In this document: positions 6,201-7,761 of the stretch, piece by piece
Layout of the letters: every line of letters starts with the position of its first letter
Numbering within the stretch: position 1 is the stretch's first letter
Assembly (NCBI GenBank): GCA_937901025.1
Contig: CALCGR010000127.1
Coordinates: 1-7,761, forward strand
DNA: 7,761 bases
Direction: 5' to 3'
Origin: an uncultured Bacteroidales bacterium
GTDB lineage: Bacteria; Bacteroidota; Bacteroidia; Bacteroidales; Paludibacteraceae
Notes under the pieces: generated by a model
Databases searched by the model: none
The model's input: the letters and a program-made list of their open reading frames with translations, nothing else
What the model was told of the DNA's origin: nothing
Program-made: the position numbers and the translations under genes

Positions 6201-7642
6201 CCACCATCGGTCTTGGTCACTTTAATAGCAACATCTTTATATGCCTCAGCAGGGGTCATGCCAAAGGTTACGTCCAATACTGTACCATTTTGGATAATAG
6301 CACCAGAAGAGATAGGCGTTGCGCCATTCTTAATCACAAGCGTACCGTCCGTAGGAGCAGCAAAAGTAACTGCCTCGTTGGTGGGAGGAATCGATGCTGC
6401 AAAGATTTTGACAGCAGTCTGCCCAGAGCCATAGCAAGAGAAAATATCTCCATTATTCTTGAGTTGATTACGTGTATTCGTTCCTTGAGCAGTAATAGAA
6501 GCAATATTATCTGAAATACTGATATCCCATTTCCCATTATCATTCAATGTAGCTTGAGTTTTTAGATAGTTACTCGAAGAGCTTGCAGCATATAGATAAC
6601 CATCGTCTACACCCAAAGTCCAATAATTTTTGCTATCTTTTTGTGCCTTACCTAACGTGATAACTTGTACACCGCTACCTTCTTCCACACTAATTTTATT
6701 ATCTACACAAGTTACTGTTACGGCAGAACGGTTATTTGAATTCTGCGTAGAACTCAATGCTTTATCTGCACCACTATTTACAATGATTATCTTTTGTCCT
6801 TCCTCTAACTTTGAAGCATCGGTTACAAGAGAATACACAACTTCCACAGGAGCGGCAGTAACCGTAATAGTAGCCGTAGCTTCTGCGGCATTATAACTAC
6901 TTGTTGCGGCTTGGACTGCCTTAACTTTAACAGTTCCTTCTGCATTACCTGTTAAAATAGTGCCAGCCAAAGTTGCAAACGAACCACCCTCTTCAATAGA
7001 ATAGGATACAGCACCATCGCTATCTGAATCATACAAAGTTGATAAATCAATCGTCTTGGTTGCCTTAACTGTACCATTACTAAATGTTACAGTAGGATCA
7101 ACCGGGTCGGTTGGAGTGTCACCTTCTTCTACCAATTTATAAACCGTAATTGCATGAGGATAATCACCCAAATTACCTGTTGCATATGCTTTGTATACAT
7201 AAGATGTTGCGGTTGTATATCCTAAAAAACGATCACTGTTTGATGTATTAGATATTAACGCTACTCCATTCTTAAAATCAAAAGTCCAAACAGAAGAAGC
7301 AGTACTAAGACTAACATTAGTTTTGGAAGCATTGTTCAGATATTGGTTGCTAGTCAGTGCTACATTTTTAATATAAAAACCACCTGTAGCAGTCTCAAGA
7401 GTCCAAACATAATTTTCATTTCCTTTAAGACTCGTTGTAGCATAAGTTGCCGTCGTTTGTAAGGCACTACTTGAAACAGAACCAATTGCGACATGGTTAC
7501 TTTGTTCAAAAACATACTTCTCCCCAGCAGTCACAGAAGTGACAGCCTCTAATTTGTAGGTTACATCAGCAGCCCATCCAAGGTTTACACTCAGCACCAA
7601 CCCCAATAGGGTGAATGCCATTGTCTTGAATACTTTTTTCAT
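212..7642 (-). CDS. Giant multidomain exported surface protein (2476 aa), adhesin-like, Bacteroidales type
   Basis: Uninterrupted reading frame from ATG at 7642 to TAA at 212-214. The start is supported by the signal peptide that follows at once (MKK, then a hydrophobic stretch at residues 8-23, cleavage near GWA/A at 24-25). No lipobox cysteine is present, so it is not a lipoprotein. Order of parts by residue: module A copy 1 (28-170), Ig-like (182-263), module A copy 2 (268-417), two divergent InlB-type repeats (422-590), FN3-like (597-688), InlB B-type repeat (689-772), module A copy 3 (779-909), a YGNYCTTC linker (915-922), chitobiase-C-like (927-1000), OB-like 1 (1001-1105), two Ig-like group 3 domains (1109-1287), OB-like 2 (1288-1383), Big_2-like (1387-1472), InlB B-type repeat (1475-1550), module A copy 4 (1558-1711), two InlB B-type repeats (1724-1870), module A copy 5 (1873-2022), beta-helix-like strip (2027-2120), C-terminal beta-rich region (2122-2433) and tail (2440-2476). 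Domain names are recognised from sequence pattern, not from a profile search. No catalytic motif is seen. The inferred role is adhesion or glycan binding at the cell surface or outside the cell; the ligand is unknown. No Shine-Dalgarno is visible, as is usual in Bacteroidota. It is probably followed in one transcript by the 47-aa gene. Confidence 0.96.
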   Translation of the reverse strand: MKKVFKTMAFTLLGLVLSVNLGWAADVTYKLEAVTSVTAGEKYVFEQSNHVAIGSVSSSALQTTATYATTSLKGNENYVWTLETATGGFYIKNVALTSNQYLNNASKTNVSLSTASSVWTFDFKNGVALISNTSNSDRFLGYTTATSYVYKAYATGNLGDYPHAITVYKLVEEGDTPTDPVDPTVTFSNGTVKATKTIDLSTLYDSDSDGAVSYSIEEGGSFATLAGTILTGNAEGTVKVKAVQAATSSYNAAEATATITVTAAPVEVVYSLVTDASKLEEGQKIIIVNSGADKALSSTQNSNNRSAVTVTCVDNKISVEEGSGVQVITLGKAQKDSKNYWTLGVDDGYLYAASSSSNYLKTQATLNDNGKWDISISDNIASITAQGTNTRNQLKNNGDIFSCYGSGQTAVKIFAASIPPTNEAVTFAAPTDGTLVIKNGATPISSGAIIQNGTVLDVTFGMTPAEAYKDVAIKVTKTDGGDDVTSTVYDATEQQITMPRYPITVAVTFTKLYKITLATDGEGTGTATMNGVTTDIYVDGETQIDLVASAVAPNEFTKWSATENILINEDDKAETYALASGDGTITATFGVSALQPLDAPTLSDPTNITYSGVTLNWQELDNAVAYNVELLLNDVTVASDVIFGETTWTPEVALQANTTYTYTVQGVGDGTTYAEENNPKAQSTVKTADYPAVVLTLSENSEETPVEGKLNTAITLPTESTQACDGKVFVGWSEDAIEGEVGKDKVTLLGETYTFTDPSVLEKTIYAVYAAIVSEGQNSYQKATSLAVGDKVIFATEDNSKPSTGVIGANSNDKDATVSKTAADWMIFAVEAGSAQGTFKFKNGANYITAASSVFKLTTTASDFTLNESSQAIWTSGSDKYALLKNSDFYRHYKTTNTSYTKFYVWKVIPGEKTYGNYCTTCQAAVAAPTFSLEGGNYSEAKTLELTATEGDIYYTINGGAETLYEEAIALNNRGTYEISAYAKVDDRTSDVVTKTYTLDWPYTSLAELAAADIPSGTEVTISFENAVIKSLATGYSIKGVYFDVQKEGKDIEIYCNSTAIPENWKVGGTLSVTNLTCAWVRYPATGNLTCWELTPSNWDDFTYNDPVHMTSIAISGEPTNKDYSAGQQLNPAGLVVTGYYNDHTEQVPHTEDITEGLTWTLPTLAEGATTAKVSVKYTEPILSTPLKSEEYEVTINPVTPAKTLQSIYVADDSKHKTVFFVGRPFSAEGLKVMAKYNIGEDQPIALANLDIDNPTFTEPNAEHTINISYTENDVEKSTSYNVEVKYMNLNDLVAATDINDHDHVYVKFENVMITNFYSTKGIYLNVQKGDKDIEIYNQSTNYPNTWAQFGTVSATLDNVEWTNYQGTWEFKISDWDVVEYTAPNIPVTSMEISPAEVSVGEAKTTTMSIVYTPEHATNKGVTWAVTEGSEFASVDEGTGVVTGNKAGTATITATLTADPTITATRTVTVTETPKCTISYYVKGEFASTQNIAREEEGTLTYVPELVVTGYTFAGWAEAAITEESATATLISTYTPGADEATKNVYAVFKRVDDSSPTYQQYAKVTSALTDWAGDYLIAYDDTHFANGKVGGESGIGAVNASVNPSTALRGNVVTKEWGDQYKVTIEACTGGYLLKTQDNKYNYQSSNNNGLASTTNVTTADDYPYSMSLDANGKVVMKLANGAQFQYNTGGYFRCYKNGSQNNCFFYKYDAGSALYTSYPVAKVKVTFNLDGGVGGCGTITVNQGDNVTLCEDAPTKNLNKFDAWSDGANKYAPSETIENVTEDIELTALWIAKQQYTISFNKAGAAGTTPDAITDYEYNEVTLPAQGDLSNAGYIFGGWNDGETTYAGGASFTMPEKNVSMTAVWVAKTNDKWYLVNSADQLAPGKQYAIVANDKEAAMGTMPSDKAYMDKVSASFNADKSMMIAIDPSAVILTLGGNATDGWTLSNNGKFLGSETTKNMSWIETIGDKVGYKWTITIADGEGDYEAEIENTVGYLCYNAGSPRFTTYSSVQSKVQLYVLVPAQVIDDEVNASTLDDYADVTVNEGGNLLIDAPKTLGDIYVMEGGKVTIQTEATLTVNNFVIKSTMAGGQSGQVIGVTTENFTITSSAYFDVTLGANGNPEKWHAFAVPFNVDAINGIYDLDDKKLTNEVNYAIMDYHGDVRAQGQYGWKKFRGIMNPGVFYLMTVDGQRTTYRMKMNGGFSASSTTITVNEYASGTDTDAGWNGIANSQLEYVTIAKKVQVLNPTSYTYEPYAESSVNFTVGTPFFYQANGEEVDGKITLAAANAENLAPAPRMGAAEAKNIAISFANDTYTDHLYISATDEATDEYQIGLDLVKMTMTNTPAVPQIFAEAYGTKLCMIDAPMAYDQASYALNLYAPAAGTYTISAAQVEGYEIYLTQNGNAIWDLTMSEATVELTKGDNTEYGLILKRAAYAPTNMENLKGMNNVQKLFFNDNIYIIRDAKVFNAQGVKVQ
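215..325 (-). other. C-terminal tail, possible sorting or anchoring signal (residues 2440-2476)
   Basis: The protein ends with V-Q-K-L-F-F (2450-2455), then 'I-Y-I-I-R-D-A-K-V-F-N-A-Q-G-V-K-V-Q' (2459-2476). It resembles the short tail 'K-x-x-x-x-G-x-L-x-I-x-R-x-G-x-x-Y-N-A-x-G-x-x-V' that I recall ending many large Bacteroidales secreted proteins. Here the usual glycine after R-D is alanine. It is shorter than a standard type IX secretion C-terminal domain and lacks its last strands, so the sorting role is inference. Confidence 0.45.
344..1564 (-). other. C-terminal beta-rich region (residues 2027-2433)
   Basis: Residues 2027-2120 show short repeating strands ('V-T-V-N-E-G-G-N-L-L-I', 'I-Y-V-M-E-G-G-K-V-T-I') like a small parallel beta structure. 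Residues 2122-2210 carry 'K-W-H-A-F-A-V-P-F-N-V' (2125-2135), 'Y-A-I-M-D-Y-H-G-D-V-R-A' (2155-2166) and 'N-P-G-V-F-Y-L-M' (2180-2187). I know this arrangement from the C-terminal parts of other large Bacteroidales exported proteins; its function is not established. Residues 2300-2433 look like a closing beta sandwich with 'A-A-G-T-Y-T-I-S-A' (2382-2390). Sampled lines here are about 52% G+C, the richest part of the gene. Confidence 0.6.
1577..2026 (-). repeat. Module A copy 5 (residues 1873-2022)
   Basis: Opening 'W-Y-L-V-N-S-A-D-Q-L-A-P-G-K-Q-Y-A-I-V' (1875-1893), middle 'V-I-L-T-L-G-G' (1933-1939), 'G-W-T-L-S-N-N-G-K-F-L-G' (1944-1955), 'Y-K-W-T-I-T-I' (1974-1980), 'G-Y-L-C-Y-N' (1996-2001) and closing 'V-Q-L-Y-V-L-V' (2017-2023). 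Its DNA is nearer 45% G+C in sampled lines, unlike copies 1, 3 and 4. Confidence 0.6.
2033..2473 (-). other. Two tandem InlB B-type repeats (residues 1724-1794 and 1797-1870)
   Basis: First unit: 'V-K-V-T-F-N-L-D-G-G' (1725-1734), 'K-F-D-A-W-S-D-G' (1762-1769) and 'I-E-L-T-A-L-W' (1786-1792). Second unit: 'Y-T-I-S-F-N-K-A-G' (1798-1806), 'G-Y-I-F-G-G-W-N-D-G' (1835-1844) and 'V-S-M-T-A-V-W' (1861-1867). These are classic short-form Listeria-Bacteroides repeats; the first has F-D-A-W in place of F-x-G-W. Confidence 0.85.
2510..2971 (-). repeat. Module A copy 4 (residues 1558-1711)
   Basis: Opening 'Y-A-K-V-T-S-A-L-T-D-W-A-G-D-Y-L-I-A-Y' (1562-1580), middle 'Y-K-V-T-I-E-A-C-T-G-G-Y-L-L-K' (1622-1636) and 'A-Q-F-Q-Y-N-T-G-G-Y-F-R-C-Y-K-N-G' (1684-1700), closing 'F-F-Y-K-Y' (1706-1710). 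The longest copy (about 154 residues), and the only one with several cysteines (1629, 1696, 1705). Lines 2641-2760 are about 36% G+C by hand count. Confidence 0.55.
2993..3220 (-). other. InlB B-type repeat (residues 1475-1550)
   Basis: Starts 'C-T-I-S-Y-Y-V-K-G' and contains 'T-G-Y-T-F-A-G-W-A-E' (1509-1518) and 'K-N-V-Y-A-V-F-K' (1543-1550). It has the insertion between F-x-G-W and the last strand also seen in the 689-772 repeat, so these two resemble each other more than the pair at 1724-1870. Confidence 0.75.
3227..3484 (-). other. Bacterial Ig-like group 2 domain (residues 1387-1472)
   Basis: Textbook Big_2 pattern: 'V-T-S-M-E-I-S-P-A-E-V-S-V-G-E' (1388-1402), 'V-Y-T-P-E-H-A-T-N-K-G-V-T-W' (1411-1424), 'G-T-G-V-V-T-G-N-K-A-G-T-A-T-I-T-A-T' (1438-1455), ending T-V-T-V-T. 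The clearest named domain in the protein. Confidence 0.9.
3494..3781 (-). repeat. OB-fold-like module, copy 2 (residues 1288-1383)
   Basis: Second copy of the module at residues 1001-1105: 'V-K-F-E-N-V-M-I' (1307-1314), 'K-G-I-Y-L-N-V-Q-K-G-D-K-D-I-E-I-Y' (1321-1337), 'F-G-T-V-S' (1350-1354), 'T-W-E-F' (1368-1371) and 'S-D-W-D-V-V-E-Y' (1374-1381). A 15-base identical stretch encoding K-D-I-E-I is found here (3636-3650) and in copy 1 (4482-4496), which suggests a fairly recent duplication. Confidence 0.7.
3782..4318 (-). other. Two Ig-like group 3 domains (residues 1109-1198 and 1203-1287)
   Basis: Each begins with an 'I-x-I/V' strand and has the 'G-L-x-V-x-x-x-Y' core: 'N-P-A-G-L-V-V-T-G-Y-Y' (1131-1141) and 'S-A-E-G-L-K-V-M-A-K-Y' (1227-1237). 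Each ends in 'Y-E-V-T-I' or 'Y-N-V-E-V'. This is the Big_3 type. The tandem pair sits between the two OB-like copies, so the run reads OB, Ig, Ig, OB. Confidence 0.7.
4328..4642 (-). repeat. OB-fold-like module, copy 1 (residues 1001-1105)
   Basis: Pairs with residues 1288-1383. Shared residues include 'F-E-N-x-x-I' (1024-1029), 'K-G-x-Y' (1039-1042), 'V-Q-K-x-x-K-D-I-E-I-Y' (1045-1055), 'G-T-x-S' (1069-1072) and a closing 'W-E-L ... W-D-x-x-x-Y' (1092-1104). The OB-fold assignment rests on the pattern of short beta strands and is tentative; the duplication itself is clear. Three cysteines (1056, 1078, 1091) are absent from the second copy. Confidence 0.7.
4643..4864 (-). other. Chitobiase/beta-hexosaminidase C-terminal-like domain (residues 927-1000)
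   Basis: Pattern 'A-P-T-F-S-L-E-G-G-N-Y' (928-938), 'G-D-I-Y-Y-T-I-N-G-G' (951-960), 'L-Y-E-E-A-I-A-L' (964-971), 'G-T-Y-E-I-S-A-Y-A' (975-983) and 'S-D-V-V-T-K-T-Y-T-L' (990-999). This is the recognisable CHB_HEX_C_1 arrangement. It is non-catalytic and commonly sits in extracellular proteins of this group. Confidence 0.8.
4916..5308 (-). repeat. Module A copy 3 (residues 779-909)
   Basis: Shortest copy (about 131 residues). Opening 'Y-Q-K-A-T-S-L-A-V-G-D-K-V-I-F-A' (780-795), middle 'D-W-M-I-F-A-V' (824-830) and 'F-K-N-G-A-N-Y-I-T' (841-849), closing 'F-Y-R-H-Y' (889-893) and 'F-Y-V-W-K-V' (903-908). It is followed by the linker YGNYCTTC at 915-922. DNA of line 4921-4980 is about 28% G+C by hand count. 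Confidence 0.5.
5327..5578 (-). other. InlB B-type (Listeria-Bacteroides) repeat (residues 689-772)
   Basis: Contains the core 'K-V-F-V-G-W-S-E' (727-734), followed by 'G-E-T-Y-T-F' and 'K-T-I-Y-A-V-Y-A' (763-770). These match the F-x-G-W ... Y-x-x-x-x-x ... L/I-Y-A-V-W pattern of the family. Families of this type lie in surface proteins and are usually structural. Confidence 0.75.
5579..5854 (-). other. Fibronectin type III-like domain (residues 597-688)
   Basis: Begins L-D-A-P-T-L, then 'V-T-L-N-W-Q-E-L-D-N-A-V-A-Y-N-V-E-L' (613-630), the usual FN3 tryptophan strand followed by A-x-x-Y-x-V. It ends with 'L-Q-A-N-T-T-Y-T-Y-T-V-Q-G-V' (654-667), the conserved L-x-x-x-T-x-Y-x-Y-x-V. A structural or adhesive spacer. 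Confidence 0.75.
5873..6379 (-). other. Two divergent InlB-type repeats (residues 422-590)
   Basis: Two adjacent units. The first (422-510) has 'G-T-L-V-I-K-N-G-A', 'I-I-Q-N-G-T-V-L-D-V-T-F' and 'I-T-M-P-x-x-P-I-T-V-A-V-T-F'. The second (511-590) starts 'Y-K-I-T-L-A-T-D-G-E-G-T-G-T-A', has 'F-T-K-W-S' in place of the usual F-x-G-W, and ends 'G-T-I-T-A-T-F'. Both fit the pattern of the divergent InlB B-repeat family. Confidence 0.6.
6392..6841 (-). repeat. Module A copy 2 (residues 268-417)
   Basis: Matches copies 1 and 5 best at its opening: 'V-Y-S-L-V-T-D-A-S-K-L-E-E-G-Q-K-I-I-I-V' (269-288) against 'W-Y-L-V-N-S-A-D-Q-L-A-P-G-K-Q-Y-A-I-V' in copy 5. It then has 'V-I-T-L-G-K' (327-332), 'Y-W-T-L-G-V-D-D-G-Y-L-Y-A' (340-352), 'K-W-D-I-S' (371-375) and 'A-V-K-I-F' (410-414). 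Confidence 0.6.
6854..7099 (-). other. Ig-like domain (residues 182-263)
   Basis: Bacterial Ig-like pattern: V-T-F-S near 185-188, a 'V-S-Y-S-I-E-E-G-G-S-F-A-T-L' segment, then 'I-L-T-G-N-A-E-G-T-V-K-V-K-A', the usual 'G-x-V/I-T-G-x-x-x-G-x-x-x-V-x-A' core, ending in T-A-T-I-T-V. Likely a structural spacer between copies 1 and 2 of module A. Confidence 0.6.
7133..7561 (-). repeat. Module A copy 1 (residues 28-170)
   Basis: First of five diverged copies of a beta-rich module that I cannot assign to a named family. Landmarks: an opening 'V-T-x-G-x-K-Y-V-F' (37-45), a central 'Y-V-W-T-L-E-T-x-x-G-G-F-Y-I' (78-91), a second aromatic strand 'V-W-T-F' (118-121) and a closing 'I-T-V-Y-K-L' (165-170). 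The DNA is AT-rich: lines 7201-7260 and 7261-7320 are about 32-33% G+C by hand count. Confidence 0.55.
7571..7642 (-). other. Sec signal peptide (residues 1-24)
   Basis: Basic start (MKKVFK), a hydrophobic core rich in L, V and F at residues 8-19, then NLGWA with predicted cleavage before A25. No cysteine follows the hydrophobic core, which argues for signal peptidase I rather than lipoprotein processing. This puts the large protein in the periplasm, on the surface or outside the cell. Confidence 0.9.
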
Positions 7643-7654
7643 AAGCTTTAAGTT

Positions 7655-7683
7655 TTAATTGTTAATAAAAAGGGTTAATTGTT
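7655..7683. repeat. 9-bp direct repeat upstream of the giant gene
   Basis: TTAATTGTT occurs at 7655-7663 and 7675-7683, exactly 20 bases apart, within 13-41 bases of the start codon. The spacing of about two helical turns would suit a dimeric regulator, but the region is AT-rich and chance cannot be excluded. Confidence 0.4.
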
Positions 7684-7714
7684 TTGTATATTTATTTGGT
7701 TCACGATTTTCTTT

Positions 7715-7747
7715 CAAATGATAAAAATCTTAACTCAAATCCCTAAA
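7715..7747 (-). promoter_or_regulatory. Weak Bacteroidota-type promoter candidate for the giant gene
   Basis: On the minus strand TATCATTTG (7723-7715) resembles the -7 element TAnnTTTG with one extra base. TTTA (7747-7744), 20 bases upstream of it, is one mismatch from the -33 TTTG. This would leave a leader of about 65-70 bases. Both elements depart from consensus, so this is a tentative call. No other gene or element is visible in 7643-7761. Confidence 0.2.
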
Positions 7748-7761
7748 CACTCACTGTGCCA

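Noticed and set aside
7571..7642. Lipoprotein signal on the giant protein
   Set aside because: No cysteine occurs in the first 300 residues, so there is no lipobox and a SusD-like or other lipoprotein anchoring can be excluded.
212..7642. Hidden enzyme domain (protease, glycosidase or nuclease) within the large protein
   Set aside because: I looked for catalytic signatures such as HExxH, GxSxG and paired acidic glycosidase motifs and found only beta-rich, T/S/A/V-rich modules. The chitobiase-C-like part is the non-catalytic accessory domain only.
1..7761. CRISPR array, tRNA, rRNA or insertion sequence
   Set aside because: No short regularly spaced direct repeats of CRISPR type, no cloverleaf or rRNA-like conserved stretches, and no transposase frame or terminal inverted repeats were seen. 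The repeats here are protein-level modules.

Overview
The window is almost entirely one very large gene on the minus strand (212-7642, 2476 codons), followed 20 bases later by a 47-codon gene on the same strand (48-191). The organism is very probably a member of the Bacteroidales (Bacteroidota), likely from a gut, oral or rumen community. The evidence is the mosaic of Listeria-Bacteroides (InlB B-type) repeats, bacterial Ig-like, FN3-like and chitobiase-C-like domains, the W-x-A-F-A-V-P-F C-terminal region, the IIRD-x-K-V-F-N-A-x-G tail, the absence of Shine-Dalgarno sequences before both starts, and the MKK-x-Y-x-K-P-x-I-E-V opening of the small protein. Species cannot be named from this window.

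Layout, read along the minus strand. Positions 7643-7761 are an AT-rich upstream region with a 9-bp direct repeat and at best a weak promoter-like match. Positions 7571-7642 encode a Sec signal peptide with no lipobox. Residues 25-2022 are a string of beta-rich modules: five diverged copies of a roughly 130-155-residue module I cannot assign to a named family, separated by Ig-like, InlB-like, FN3-like, chitobiase-C-like and OB-fold-like units. Residues 2027-2433 form the C-terminal beta-rich region, and residues 2440-2476 a short tail that may be a sorting or anchoring signal. After a 20-bp AT-rich spacer comes the small gene, whose second half is about 70% G+C, encodes G-x-A-P repeats and is strongly self-complementary. 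Positions 1-47 hold only a short AT-rich inverted repeat.

Function. The large protein looks like an exported surface or secreted adhesin-like or glycan-binding protein. No catalytic domain is recognisable, so its ligand is unknown. The small protein is probably co-transcribed with it and is the least explained gene in the window. The most useful leads are the five-copy module, the C-terminal tail and the small downstream gene with its GC-rich structured half. I see no mobile element, CRISPR array, rRNA or tRNA.
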